From NCBI GenBank assembly GCA_016617855.1, contig JAECUM010009426.1, forward strand, positions 1 through 64,000: a DNA stretch of 64,000 nucleotides, read 5' to 3'. A program made the translations under genes and the position numbers. The stretch comes from Megalonaias nervosa. Taxonomy: Eukaryota; Mollusca; Bivalvia; Unionida; Unionidae. This document shows, piece after piece, positions 1 through 13,293 of this stretch. The stretch's first letter is position 1. Every line of letters begins with the position of its first letter. The notes beneath the pieces are model-generated. The model saw only the letters and a list, made by a program, of their open reading frames with translations. It had not been told where the DNA came from and made no database searches.

Positions 1-489
1 TTCAAACAATCCTAATTTTTGAATTCTTCAGATCGAAAGATAATTGCCCTGTCAGTGTTATCAAGATATATAATTCTGCAGCAAGCATCAAAGAATTTTG
101 GGGTAAGAATTAAAATAATTTTTGTCTGTCTGCCAAAGGTGATATAAAACCAAATAATGTAACCATTTAATTAGTTTAAGATAAAATAAAATAATTTATC
201 CACTCAGTTATTGCTTCAGTGTATGAAGTTGGTGATTATATCCTATTTATTCAAGGTCCACTACACAGATTTTCAAAAAATGCTTCCAAGCCTCTCAACT
301 TTTAAAATTGATTTTGTGCTTTTAGTCCCTCTTCCGAATGATGGGGTAAACATGATGATATTGTTACAAATTAAATGTATTTCATGTGGTTTTTGTATGT
401 GTCAATTATATTTCACTCATTTTGAATGTCATGCTTTTGATGAAGTTTATTTCCTGTACTTTTTGACAGTTTCTAATTAGGATCATTGG
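1..489. other. AT-rich sequence without a recognisable gene
   Basis: I see no domain, RNA gene or clear repeat in the first ~490 bases. The short open frames here have no recognisable composition or motif. The right edge runs into the long tandem array. Confidence 0.5.
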
Positions 490-2862
490 TCATCATACTT
501 CTACATATCTGGATATGTATATATGTGAATAAAATGTATTTGACATTATATTGTTATGATATACAAGAGTATGTTTTTACATTCTTCAGTTTGTTTGTAA
601 CTTTTTTTTACTAATTACTAATATTAAAGATTATTTTAGAAATTGTGTTGCTGTACTGCTTTCCGAAAACTGGATTTATTTGGTTTATTCATAACGTTTT
701 TAGTTTAAACAAATGACAGTGTCAGATATATGTACTGCATGTAGAAAGATCTGATGGAATGGGATAAAAGTGTGCTCAGGTCATCAATCACATTTCTTTC
801 GTAGATTTATTGGCATAGTGGTAAATCATGTAGCAATTTTGGAGAATGAACAACAGATTTGAGTGGAACATGCATGAATTTTGATGCGAGTTGAATGAAT
901 TTAAATCTATTTTTGGTGGAAATCTTAAGGCATCAACCATACAGTTCTTTTGCTTCCATGGCATGAGACAGTACATTTGTGACTGCATACCATGAGTCCC
1001 ACTTGTTTAATGTTGGCATCAGCAGGAAAGTCTTGTAATACATTGAAACTGATTTCAGTTTATGATTATAAGATTTTGATCTCATGATGTTAGAGCTTGG
1101 TTTATCATCAGTACCCATCCTAGTTTGATATTTTGCATAAAACTAGAATACTTGTTTATGTATATATGTGAATAAATATGTATTTGACATTATATTGTTA
1201 TGATATTATGAAATTGTTTTACATTCTTCATTTTATTTGTAACTTCATTTGAACTTGAACATATACATTGATATGTACATAATATAACCTTTTGTGTTAT
1301 GGGGATGTACTATCAGATCAATTTCACTACATATATCTTAATATTAAACCTAAAATTTCAACAAATGTAATCTTAGACCAAATAATTGTTATACTGTGAT
1401 AGTTTAAAAGATGCCCTGAGTTGATAAAGTAAAAATATCAATGCAGAATAGAGAGCATAACCTATTGACTTTAAATGGTGTGTCCCCAAACTTCATTGAA
1501 AACAAATGACCTTGTATGCTCATATTAGGTGGAACTTACTCTAAGGCAGATAACTTGAATATCGATGTATTCTCAGTGATAAGTTGAGAAAATTAAAACA
1601 CTAAGACTGATTTGGCAAGAATGAAGAAAGTTCAGTATCAATGACTATTTAAAAGTATGTAATTCTGTAATGATCTTTGTCTCTACTGGTCATTGTCCAG
1701 AGGAGTTTTTGGGATGGCCTGTTGTGCATCATCCATCTGTATGTAAACACAAGTTTCTTATTGCCACTGCTAAAATACATGCAGGACTGCCATGAAACAT
1801 TTAACACACATTCATTTAAAGGTCTAGTTCGTCTATGGTCGCATGTTCCATATAGCTAGTAGTGGCCATTGTGGAAATCTTGTTATCACCACTTGCCCTA
1901 AATGGATGGTCATATGAACATTAGGTTTTCAAAAAGTAACTTGCAACTGTATTTTCTTCATTCTAAATAAAAATGGTGCCAAGTTGATACTCAGTATTCC
2001 CACCACATCAGCTAATTTTCACAATTGTTTTGTTGCTGAATAAATCAAAGATCTTTTCAACACTAAGCAGTTAAAATGGAAAAAATCTCATCTTGAATTC
2101 CTGGAAATTCTTGTCAGCCATTAGAGCATCAGTCCCATTGAGGAACTCTTGTTTTAGGCAAAACAATTCCTATGGTATGAATACCTGTTAGAATGATTGA
2201 CTTAATTCACAGTTCAGTCCTCTTGCCAGAATGAAGTGTATTATGTGTCAAGTTCATATAAATAATTTTTTCTTTTTGTTTTCAGTTTTGTTTTATTCAC
2301 ATGATATGAAATTTCTTAGTTTATATACTTTTATGCTCTGCTAAGTAGTAATATTAATGATTGGGTTTTAGAAATTGTGTTGCTGTACTGCTTTCTGAAA
2401 ACTGGATTTATTTGGTTTATTCATAATGTTTTTGGTTTAGAAAAAGACAACAGTGTCAGATACATGTACTTTGTGTAGAAAGATCTGATGGAATGGGATA
2501 AAGTGTGTTGGGGTCAGTAATCACATTTCTCTTCTAGAATTAATGGCAAAGTGGTAAATCATGTAGCAATTTTGGAGAATGAACAGCAGATTTGAGAGTG
2601 GAATGCACATGAATTTTGATGATTGTTGAATGAATTTAAACTTGTTTTTGGTGGAAATTTTAAGGCATCAACCATACAGATATTTTGCTTCCATGGCATG
2701 AGACAATTCATGTGTAGTTGCATACAATGATTCTGATGTTACATGTCTGCAGTATGATGCCCCAATGCTAGACATCACTATAAACTGTCACACTGCAACT
2801 ATCGTAGCAATATGACTGAAAAATTGTTAAAACTACATTAAAAATCCAAATCAAACACAGAA

Positions 2863-2883
2863 ACACACACACACACACACACA
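2863..2883. repeat. (CA)n microsatellite inside array unit 2
   Basis: A perfect CA run. Shorter, interrupted CA runs lie at the same unit position near 4,770-4,790 and 5,530-5,550, so the simple repeat belongs to the ancestral long unit. Confidence 0.9.
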
Positions 2884-4971
2884 TAGACATGCATACCATG
2901 ATTTCCACTTGTTTAATGTTGGCATCAACAAGAGAATCTTGTAACACATTGAAACTGATTTCAGTTTATGATTATAGGATTTTGATCTCATGATGTTAGA
3001 GCTTGGTTTATCATCAGTGTCTATCATTGTTTGATATTCTGGATAAAACGAGAATACATGTATATGTATATATGTGAATAAATATGTATTTGACATTATA
3101 TTGTTATGATGTTATGAAATTGTTTTACATTCTTCATTTTGTTTGTAACTTCTTTTGAACTTGAACATATACATCGATATGTACATAATAGAATGTTTTT
3201 TATTATGGGGATGTACTATCAAATCAATTTCACTACATATATCTTAATATTAAACCTAAAATTTCAACAAGTGTAATCTTAGACCAAATAATTTTTATAC
3301 TGTGATAGTTTAAAAGATGCCCTGAGTTGATAAAGTAAAAATATTAATACAGAATAGAGAGCATAACCTATTGACTTTAAATGGTGTGTCCCCAAACTTC
3401 ATTGAAAACAAATGACCTTGTATGCTCATATTAGGTGGACCTTATTCTAAGGCAGGTAACTTGAATATCGATGTATTCTCAGTGATAAGTTGAGAAAATT
3501 AAAACACTAAGACTGATTTGGCAAATATGAAGAAAGCTCAGTATCAATGACTATTTAAAAGTATGTAATTATGTAATGATCTTTGTCTCTACTGGTCATT
3601 GTCCAGAGGAGTATTTGGGATGGACTGTTGTGCATCATCCATCTGTATGTTAACACAAGTTTCTTATTGCCACTGCTAAACTACATGCAGGACTGCCATG
3701 AAACGTTTAACACACATTCATTTAAAGGTCTAGTTCGTTTATGGTCGCATGTTCCATATAGCTAGTAGTGGCCATCGTGGAAATCTTGTTATCACCACTT
3801 GCCCTAAATGGATGGTCATATGAACATTAGGTTTTCAAAAAGTAACATGCAACTGTATTTTCTTCATTCTAAATAAAAATGGTGCCAAGTTGATATTCAG
3901 TATTCCCACCACATCAGCTAATTTTCACAATTGTTTTGTTGCTGAATAAATCAAAGATCTTTTCAACACTAAGCAGTTAAAATGGAAAAAATCTCATCTT
4001 GAATTCCTGGAAATTCTTGTCAGCTATTAGAACATCAGTCCCATTGAGGAACTCTTGTTTTAGGCAAAACAATTCCTATGGTATGAATACCTGTTAGAAT
4101 GATTGACTTAATTCACAGTTCAGTCCTCTTGCCAGAATGAAGTGTATTATGTGTCAAGTTCATATAAATAATTATTTCTTTTTGTTTTCAGTTTTGTTTT
4201 ATTCACATGATATGAAATTTCTTAGTTTATATACTTTTATGCTCTGCTAAGTAGTAATATTAATGATTGGGATTTAGAAATTGTGTTGCTGTACTGCTTT
4301 CTGAAAACTGGATTTATTTGGTTTATTCATAATGTTTTTGGTTTAGAAAAAGACAACAGTGTCAGATACATGTACTTTGTGTAGAAAGATCTGATGGAAT
4401 GGGATAAAGTGTGTTGGGGTCAGTAATCACATTTCTCTTCTAGAATTAATGGCAGAGTGGTAAATCATGTAGCAATTTTGGAGAATGAACAGCAGATTTG
4501 AGAGTGGAATGCACAAGAATTTTGATGATTGTTGAATGAATTTAAACTTGTTTTTGGTGGAAATTTTAAGGCATCAACCATACAGATATTTTGCTTCCGT
4601 GGCATGAGACAATTCATGTGTAGTTGCATACAATGAGTCTGACGTTACATGTCTGCAGTATCATGCCCCAATGCTAGACATCACTATAAACTGTCACACT
4701 GCAACTATCGTAGCAATATGACTGAAAAATTGTTAAAACTATGTTAAAAATCCAAATCACACACAGAAACAGAGACACACACACACATGCGTACCATGAT
4801 TTCCACTTGTTTAATGTTGGCATCAACAAGAGAATCTTGTAACACATTGAAACTGATTTCAGTTTATGATTATAGGATTTTGATCTTGTGATGTTAGAGC
4901 TTGGTTTATCATCAGTGCCTATCATTATTTGATATTCTGGATAAAAGTAGAATACATGTATATGTATATAT

Positions 4972-5442
4972 TGGTACGTGACAAGGGTTCGTACTCAGTA
5001 ACAAAGAAAAGAGTGAAAGCCAACAAGCTTTGTATATTTTAACAAAATAATTTATTTCCCCAGAAAACAATGTAAAAATTGGAAAATAGGACTTACGGTT
5101 TGTGAATATAATCCAAAATTTAACCCTAAGAATGAAAAACACAAGTCCTGTCACTAAATAGTTCTATTAGAATCCAGGTTCGAATCTCAACGACATACAA
5201 ATGTGGAAGGCGATGACGTCAGATGTGGTCCATGTACGAATATCAACAATTCCTCAACTGAATCAGTTTTTGTTTCCGAATAATTCCAGAATAAATTTCC
5301 ATGAATATCTTTCAAAACTTTTTATAAGAAAGTCAACTTGTTGAGTTTCCAGGAGAATAAATTATTAAATCCAAAAAACAGATGAAAAACAAACAATCTG
5401 GCAACAATTAAAAAAACACACCTTGTTCCTTCAAGACGTTAA
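4972..5442 (-). mobile_element. Truncated LTR of the G1 gypsy family
   Basis: This stretch is nearly identical, by eye, to the first ~470 bp (plus-strand view) of the LTR at 17,633-18,576. It starts at a degenerate terminus TGGTACGTGAC and stops after aagacgttaa; the other half of the LTR is missing. The array sequence from about 4,672 to 4,971 (gctagacatcactataa to gtatatat) is present again just after it, at about 5,443-5,735, so the fragment sits between two copies of one ~290-bp array segment rather than between a 5-bp target duplication. Confidence 0.85.
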
Positions 5443-6289
5443 GTGCTAGACATCACTATAATCTGCCACACTGCAACTGTCATAGCAATATGAGTGAAAA
5501 ATTGTTAAAAGTATGTTAAAAATCCAAATCACACACACAGACACACACATGCATACCATGATTTCCACTTGTTTAATGTTGGCATCAGGAAGAGAATCTT
5601 GTAACACATTGAAACTGATTTCAGTTTGTGATTATAGGATTTTAATCTTGTGATGTTAGAGCTTGGTTTATCATCAGTGCTCATCATAGTTTGATATTCT
5701 GGATAAAACTAGAACACATGTATATGTATATATGTGAATAAAAATGTATTTGACATTATATTGTTATGATATTATGAAATTGTTTTACATTCCTCATTTT
5801 GTTTGTAATTTCTTTTAAACTTGAACATATACATCGATATTTACATAATAGTACATTTTGTATTATGGGGATGTACTATCAAATGAACTTCACTACATGT
5901 ATCTTAATATTAAACCTAAAATTTCAACAAATGTAATCTTAGACCAAACAACTTTTATACTGTGATAGTTGAAAAGACCCCCTGAGTTGACAAAATAAAA
6001 ATATCAATACAGAATAGAGAGCATAACTTACTGACTTTAAATGGTATGTCTTCACACATTACTGAAAATGAAAAACTTCGTTTACCCACATGAGGTGGAA
6101 CACGGTCACTCTAAGTCAGAAAATGTTGAAATCAAGGTTTTCTCAGGAGTAAGTTGAGAAAAGTAAAAACAGGCTGATTTGGCAATAAAGAAGAAATTTC
6201 GGTATAAGGAATATTTAAAAATATGTAATTCTGTAATGGTCTGCTATAGGCCAGAAGATCCTATGGGATGGCCTATTGTCCATTTGGTT

Positions 6290-6830
6290 TACATGAAAGG
6301 ACTTCCTATAGTGTCTCAATGAAAATGATGCTAACCTGGCATCCAGTGTGGTCACCACTTTAGCCATCTTGAACATGTTGTTATCCTCCTCAATCGGGTT
6401 TTCACCAGAAAACTTATTATTGTGTCTGATTGGTTGTAAATGAACATTGTACGGTACCAATTTGATATCCAATTTGACTGCCAAAGTGGCCATCTTCAAA
6501 ATCTTGTTATCACTTCTCCTCCAAGATGGAAAGTCATACTTACATTGGGTCTTTACCAGAAAAATTCTGATGATGTCTAATTGGTCTTAAATGAAATGGT
6601 CATTGATTTCACTTCCAGTAAGATTACATTGGCAGACAACTTTAAAATATTGTTATCACTACTATGGGAAATCAGAACAGCAAGAGATTTTGACTGGAAG
6701 ATTTTTATGGTGTCTATGGTCTGAATTAAAATTATGCCTGTCATCTAATATTACCATTGGAATGAAAATGGTTTCGATCTTACGTTCATTATAGACACCA
6801 TAATGCCTAATTTAAAAATGTTATCACACA
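6290..6830. repeat. Nested ~0.13-kb minisatellite in array unit 3
   Basis: About four degenerate copies of a module follow one another. Each contains the blocks gccatcttgaaaatcttgtt, ttcaccagaa, and a gtgtctaattggt-like block followed by taaatgaa. A single copy of the module is visible in units 1 and 2 (near 1,865 and 3,770), so it expanded within unit 3. Confidence 0.7.
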
Positions 6831-9639
6831 AAAGTATCAGAGATGGTGTCGACACTCAGAAGTTAAAATGAAGAAAGGGCTTTTCCTTAAATTACTGGAA
6901 ATTCTTTAAATAAGGCATACCCAATATGTATCCAGTTTGCAACAAATTATGTACTATATAGAAAACTATTATACAAGAAGCAAAGTGATAAGGGATGCAA
7001 AATTATTGACTGTATGGAAAAGTTCTGTACAACTTTGGCAGTTTAACCTCCAGAATGATGCACATTAAAAGGTTAATGCAGATAGCATTGATTTAAGCCA
7101 CCAAGAATCATACCATATGAGACATTTTGCAATTTTATAAATATTCATGCAAGTATGTAATGTCTTAGCTATGTATATGAAAAATACAAAACCTATTTTT
7201 TACATCTGCATGGGTTCATGACTGACATCTTAGACAACTGTCATTGCTGTATAGACTGACTGGAGGCAATAATTTAGCACTGGTATGCCTGCTGGTATCT
7301 TTTGCCAAATGTCTCCCTTTCAATGAGCTACTTTTCACCTGTATTTTAAAGACTGAAGCTTTATTGAAAAATAGTCATTTCTGTCAGGTCTAAGTTACTA
7401 ACATTCTTGTAAAATGTAATTACGTGCTTATGTAAACATCTGCTGGTGTCTCTACTTTGGTATGATGGTATGTTAATAAAAATGCACAGTTTAAAAATAT
7501 TGGTGATCTGGACAAGCATAACAATGTCAGACCGAATGAAAGTTATAAAATGTTGAAGTTCTTTATATCTCTTAACTTCCCCCATATCTAACACTTAAAG
7601 ATTTGTGATAGCTATTAGAAAAGGAACCTTATGGCACCTAGATTACTGAATGTACTACTGTAACCATGGATACCATTAAGAAATGAAAGGTTCTGTGTGC
7701 GAATGAAATTTCTCGAGCTACAAACCTTGCGCCGAGTATAATGAGGACATGGACAAGTAACTCTTACAACTCTCTTGTTCCTGGAATGAGTGCTTGGGAA
7801 AATATACCTGAACCATGTATTTATTTAATCAGTTGATATAATAAAGCTTATCTATTTTTTGATGACAGCTGATTTTTAAGCAAATTCCAGAAGTCTAAAG
7901 AGTAAATGATTCCTTATGTTCTTATTATGTTCTCTGACCCATGACTAAATCACGTGCTATGAGCAAACTACAGACACAAAAGTCTTATGTTATTATTGTT
8001 ACCTGTTAGAATGATATTTATACTATAGTATTTGTACACCCTCCCGTTTGTTTATATCCACCCAGCCCCACTGATTTTAAAAACAAAAAAGTATCAAGGA
8101 GAAAAAAATGCACAAAAACGTAGTCATTTAATTCATCAATTTATGATTTCCAACCTAATTATTGCCATAAGGTCCCAAACATTGTCAGACTGTTTGCATT
8201 TCGAATACAATTGGAGCAGCTTCTTTAGCAATACGGTCACCATATTTGCATGCGGGAGTCTGTGTTTTCAAGCAACAGATGTCAATAGTCTCATAAATTT
8301 TAGAGTTATATCTCTATGATGACATACATACAGAACTTTTTCCTTTTTATTTGTTTAAGTCTCTTGGTATAGAAATAATGAAAATATATATTTGCAAATA
8401 TTTGATGCAGATGACGCAGTTTTAACGGAAATTGACTTTTATAGAAACCACAAACGGACAGTGAGCAGCCTGTCTGCTTGTTTACAAGGAGAGCTTCCAT
8501 TTTATTTGAAATTATAATACGCTGACAGTGTTAGGAACCATTAGGGGAGTACAAACAAAATGGGAGAGTGCACGAATAATATAATTCTCAGTTCAGTTCT
8601 TTTGCCAGAAGGTAGTGTATTTGTCACGGTTCATGTGATATAGTTTTGTTTGTTTCAAGCTTTTTATTCGTGTGACATGACATTTGTCAGTTTTATACTT
8701 GTATGCTCTCTTAATTACTAGCATTGATTTATGGAACTGTCCAAATGGTTCGTTCATAACATTTTTAGTTAGAAGAGAATGACTTTGTACGATACTGCAT
8801 ATAGAAAAATTTGATGGAATTTGTTGGGTTCCGTAATCAAATTTGGTTGTAGATTTTATGGAAATCAGGTATATTGTGTAACAATTTTGGCAAAAAAACA
8901 ACAGATTTAAAGTGGAACACATATTTTGATTATTATTGAATGAATTTAAAATTGATTTTACTGGTAATTTTCAGGCATTAACCATAAGCTATGTTTGCCT
9001 GCATAGCATGAGACAATACATTCATGATTGCATACAATAATTTCTACTTATCTAATTTTTACATAAACAGGAAAATCTTGTAACACAATCGAAACTAATC
9101 TCAGTTTCTGTTTATAGGATCTTGATCTAACGATACAAGAGTCAGGTTCATTATCAGTCAATATGATTGTGTATTCCACATGTTGGGATTAAAAAACATC
9201 CTGTAACTGAGTACATGCATATGTATATATGTAAATAAATATGCATATATATTAGTTTTCTCTTCATGATTTGTGTGAATTGTTTTTAACATTCTTCAGC
9301 TTTCTACAGCTTAAACATTGAGATTCATTTGAAGCTTTCAAGTGCTCCGTCTTGAGACATCACTGAAAATATAAACACCTGGTATGCCCATATTAGGTGG
9401 AAGTTGTACCCTCTAAGTCAAATAATTTGAAAATTGAGGTTTTCTAAATGATAAATTAGGAAAATTCAAAATGTTTGACTGATTTGATAAGAAAGAAGAA
9501 AGCACAGTATCTAAGAGTATTTGAAAGTAAGTCTATTGTGATTCTTAGACAAGAAGAGTTGTTGTCCATCATCCATCTGTAGGTTAGCGTAAGTTTGTTA
9601 TTGCTATTCAGTGAAACTTTTAACGCACACTCACCATAA

Positions 9640-10115
9640 AGTCAAGTTAATGTCCAATATGGCCACCATAGCAGCCATTTTGAAAATCTTGTCATCACTA
9701 CTCCTGCATGGAAATGTCGGCTTCACTGCAAGGCTTCTTATTGTAATTGATCTTCAGAAGAAAATTGTGCTTTTCTGACATCCATTTTGACTGCCAAAAT
9801 TACCATCTTCAAAATCTTGTTATTGCTACTTCTCTTCAATTGAAAGTAATATTCACATTCGTTTTTTTTCACCAGAAGACTTCTTATGATATCTACTTGG
9901 TCGCAAATGAAGATGTTGCTAATCTCACCTTAAATCAGGTCACATTGGCAGACAACTTGAAAATCTTGTTAATACCATTCGTAAATGAAAAATTATATAT
10001 TGACATGAGATTTTCACAAGAAGATTTTCCTGGTGTCTGGCTGGTCATAAATTAAAATAATGCCTATCTGACATCTAATATTGTCACCAGGGCAGCCATC
10101 TTTTAACCAATACTC
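9640..10115. repeat. Nested ~0.13-kb minisatellite in array unit 4
   Basis: Same module as at 6,290-6,830 (ccatcttcaaaatcttgtta, caccagaaga, gtgtctggctggtcataaat), again about three or four degenerate copies. Its presence in two separate units at different copy number points to independent expansion or homogenisation. Confidence 0.7.
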
Positions 10116-10130
10116 CTCCAGAATTGATTG

Positions 10131-10639
10131 CCGCATCAACAAGGGTTTTCCACAAAAGATTTCTTGTCTTATCCATTAGTTCTTGTCACGGAATTGTATA
10201 CATTTATTGTTTATTTATTATTTGGATTAAATACATGTACTCGGGTTTCGTTTCTTTGTACAGCGTTACCCGAGGGAGGTTTATGTATATCGTATATTAT
10301 TTGGAAATGGTGAATTCGGTTCATCCCATGCTGCACGAGCAAAGTGCTTACGATGGGAAAACCGATATACCTTGAGCGCACAGGCAGTGTATGGCTATAT
10401 GGCCTGTGTATAAATTACCTCGTCGTAGAGTAAATCATAACATTGCTAAGATTCTTGTCAGTGAGCAGTCCACTTTATGACGCGTGATTTCCAGCTGTAG
10501 AGTTATGTGAGTTAAATATTATTTTCCTATTTGTATTATAGGATATAATTGCTTTACTATCACATTTATTTTGTATTATAGGTAATTCCGACTTGTGTCG
10601 TATAATGCATTGTTATAGCCTGTTTCCTAGTTTACCTGT
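10131..10639. other. No gene seen
   Basis: Sequence between the tandem array and the presumed LTR of the G2 retroelement. I recognise nothing here. Confidence 0.4.
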
Positions 10640-11819
10640 ATGTAACTTAAGAGAATGATTATATTCGCAATAATGTTGTATTTATTAAGGAAGAGAAGGT
10701 ATTACGTAATGTACAATAAGATTCTTGTCAGACACAGGTTCACTTCTGAACCTGATTACCACCTTGCACAGTAGTCCCGATAATATAATTTGTATAAAAT
10801 AATCAACTCATGTTAACAGTACATAACATAATACGTGCTGTTATACATGACCATGTCATTTGTAGTACACGGATTCAGATATTATATTTTCAGTTGACTG
10901 ATTGGTGGCTGATTGGCGATTGATCAGTGACTCCTGAATGGTGACTGGTGAATGCTGAGTGTTGTGCTGAAGGAGTGAAGGAGGGACGGAGTGAAAGTTA
11001 CGCTGCATCTCCGTATATGCACCATAGTATAAGTGTTTCGCCGTGGTGCTAATTTGGGTTGTGTTATAGCCAGTGTGCTGCTGTCGGGGGTAACGTTGAC
11101 CCTGAAGAAGATAAAGGTCATCATGTGGTGAAGAACCAAGGCTTCTGGACCAACGGGTCTGCAGAGAACAAGAGATTCTACGGTTCTTTAAAGAGACTAG
11201 GAGGGGCAGACCGTTCGTGGTGGTTCCTCAACCATTCGACAGTGTGTTAGGGCTGACAAGATCTTTTGGATTTGTGTTCGACTATGCAAGATATATGTCC
11301 CAATGTTTCATATCATATTAACCTTTTTAGTGAAAACTCATCACATTTCCATATTTGAGTGAAAACTCATCATATTTCAGTGTCTGAGTGACAACGCATC
11401 ATATTTCATTATTTGAGTGAAAACTTATCATATTTCACTAGTTGAGTGAAACATATCATATATCATTAGTTGACTGAAACATATCATACATCATTATTTG
11501 AGTTAACTGTATCATTTATTACGATTTGTGTGGAAATTGTTAGTGTTTATGTGAATCATTTTTTCCGTTGTTTGTGTGGAGTCTCTTTAAATCATTGATC
11601 ATGGTATTTTCTTGCATATCAATTCACATTTGCTTTAAAATGGAATTCATTATCTGGTTCGTGCATATTTTGTTAAATATCCAATATTTGGATTTTGTTG
11701 GCGCACGAATCAAACATAGTCTTTTTTCATGGAATCATTCATAAATAAACATTGTATTTTTGTCACCATCAAAAGTGTTCTTTGTTATAATCTGACACCA
11801 ACCCGGTTATCTTGTTACA
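10640..11819 (+). mobile_element. Probable 5' LTR of gypsy element G2
   Basis: The right edge is well placed: the sequence ends CTTGTTACA at 11,819 and is followed after one base by a tRNA-primer-like site, then by a gag-like frame. The left edge is a guess: TGTAAC at 10,640 forms a short inverted match to the 3' terminus TTGTTACA. The interval contains a minisatellite at 11,325-11,520. There is no second G2 LTR in the window to test the left border. Confidence 0.5.
11325..11520 (+). repeat. ~30-40-bp minisatellite within the G2 LTR
   Basis: Five to seven degenerate copies of a unit like gagtgaaaactcatcatatt, progressively diverged to gactgaaacatatcataca. It lies about 300 bp upstream of the presumed LTR end. 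Confidence 0.75.
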
Positions 11820-11820
11820 A

Positions 11821-11838
11821 TGGTGTCAGAAGTAGGAT
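11821..11838 (+). promoter_or_regulatory. Primer binding site of G2
   Basis: TGGTGTCAGAAGTAGGAT begins one base after the LTR end ACA. A TGG start and a location right after the LTR are what is expected of a site complementary to a tRNA 3' CCA end. Very similar sites are common in invertebrate Ty3/gypsy elements. The tRNA species was not determined. Confidence 0.65.
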
Positions 11839-12100
11839 TGGATTAAATGGAGCACTGAAGCTATTTTTTTCATTAGTCTTGTATGAACTCTTGTGTGTTT
11901 CAGACTGTGACATTCCTGACAAGACTTTGTGAGTTTGAGTAATCCTCTAACTTTATTAAGTTTAGTTTTCTGTAGTACACAGTTCAGATATTTTTGTTTC
12001 CTTATGAGACGGAAAATATGGTTGGTTTTTTAAATTTAGTAATTGCATATATCTGCATAGTAGTGCACTTTAGGCTGGTCATCATATAAGATTTGTAGAA

Positions 12101-13006
12101 ATGACGTCATTGAAAGATTTGGTGGAATTGGGGCAACAGTTTGGTTACGAGGGGTGTCCTTTAGAAAATTCATTCAGGACAAACAGGCTTGGGAAAGGGA
12201 TAAGAGAGAAATATAAAGGGAAGCCAGAAAGGAGTTGATAGAATTAGACAAGTAGGCTGAAGAAGAGAAATTAGAGCCAGAGCGACAGGTAGAGCGAAAA
12301 AGAAGGCATGCTGATGAATGAAAAATGGCATTGAGACGGAGAAGATAGAATTAGAAGAGCAGGCCTAGAGGGAGACGATAGAGGTAGAAAAACAGGCCGA
12401 AAAAGAAAGGATAGGATAAAAAAGGGAAGCAGAGAGGGAGAAGATAGAATTAGAAAAGGGGAAGATAGAACTGCTAAAGGAAGTAGAGGATAGGAAATAT
12501 AGAAAGGGAAAAACAAGCGAGGTTTGAAGCTTTGGAGCTAAATAACAGAAATAGAGAATAGAAGCATATACAAAATTCTCAGCTATTGAAACTAAAATGG
12601 AGGGGGGACATGATTCTAAACCGAGTGGTCCACAATTGCACCCATTTGAAGAAGAATATAACATGGATAACTATCTAAACAGGTTTGAAAGGTGCGCCAC
12701 TGTCCAAAAGTGGAAAAAAAGACGACTGGTCACTTCATCTTAGCGAGTTGCTAAAGGGTTAAGCATTAGATATATATTCCCGTTTACCCGAGGTCGCTTC
12801 GTTGAACTACCTCGCGCTGAAGGTAGTACTTCTGAAGAGCTACGAGCTAACTGAGCAAGGGTTTAGCAAGAAGTTTTTAAGTATAGCTAACCCGATAGAG
12901 GCGAGACATTCTGCCAGTTCGTTAGTAGGACGAGCAATTATTTGCAACGATGGGTGGAATGTGGTAAAGTCGTTAAGACATTTGAAATCTTCGAGACCAG
13001 CTATAG
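12101..13006 (+). pseudogene. gag: G2 gag: N-terminal region, coiled coil and start of SCAN-like capsid domain, broken
   Basis: The frame opens with ATG at 12,101 and reads MTSLKDLVELGQQFGYEG, a typical start for gags of the Gmr1-like type. A long Glu/Lys/Arg-rich stretch follows (12,190-12,600), low complexity and interrupted by stops, as in the coiled-coil arm of G1 gag. From about 12,640 a capsid-like region appears in broken frames, with patches LALKVVLLKSYELTEQGF and RWVECG that match the helical part of SCAN-like capsids. It ends at 13,006, where the LTR remnant of G1 starts. Protease and pol of G2 are absent, so it is a 5' fragment. The Ser/Pro-rich open frames on the opposite strand are shadows of the coiled coil. 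Confidence 0.65.
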
Positions 13007-13288
13007 TGTTACGTATCGGCTCGTTTAAAGTAATATAAAGAAAGAGCGAAGACAACAAGCCTTGTAAGTTGTAACAAAAATAATTTATTTCCCTCGAAAA
13101 CACTTTGAAAAGGTAAAAATATGAAATAGGAGTTACGATTTGCGAAGAAAATCGAAAAATTTGTCCTAGAATTGTGAAAACATATAAGTCCTATCAGCAA
13201 CATTTCTAACTGAATCTGGTTTGAATCTCAATTCCGTTGCAAGACGGTGGACGATGACGTCATATGAAGTCTTTACACAAATGTCCAG
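13007..13288 (-). mobile_element. Truncated 3' LTR remnant of a G1-family element
   Basis: It starts with TGTTACGT, the exact terminus of the intact LTR at 17,633, and keeps the blocks caacaagc, aataatttatttccct, cctatcac/g and gacgatgacgtca in order. It stops abruptly at about 13,288, where truncated RT coding sequence begins. Divergence from the LTR at the other end of G1 is large (roughly 30% by eye), and the first ~650 bp of the LTR (minus-strand view) are missing. On the minus strand ttatttccc reads GGGAAATAAATTATT, a possible polyadenylation signal. Confidence 0.75.
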
Positions 13289-13293
13289 AATTT

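Larger units (their letters stand above)
490..10130. repeat. Degenerate tandem array of long (~1.7-4.4 kb) units
   Basis: Several landmarks recur in the same order. The segment reading ttgccagaa near 2,215 recurs near 4,120 and 8,598. The segment ttgtgttgctgtactgct ends at about 660, 2,390 and 4,298. A 60-codon open frame at 1,677 is repeated almost exactly at 3,583. Units 1 and 2 are about 1.73 and 1.91 kb and look more than 90% alike by eye. Unit 3 (about 4,116-8,589) is expanded and interrupted by an LTR fragment. Unit 4 (about 8,590-10,130) is much more diverged. The frames inside carry no known domain and are not kept open in all copies, so I read this as non-coding repeat DNA. Confidence 0.85.

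Noticed and set aside
1677..1859. 60-codon frame conserved between array units (1,677 and 3,583)
   Set aside because: Conserved only because the whole unit is duplicated; not maintained in units 3-4 and has no domain.
11059..11250. 63-codon plus-strand frame near the G2 LTR
   Set aside because: Lies inside the presumed LTR, no domain, no conservation evidence.
12271..12664. Ser/Pro/Leu-rich open frames on the minus strand
   Set aside because: Antisense shadow of the Glu/Lys-rich coiled-coil part of G2 gag; no independent evidence.
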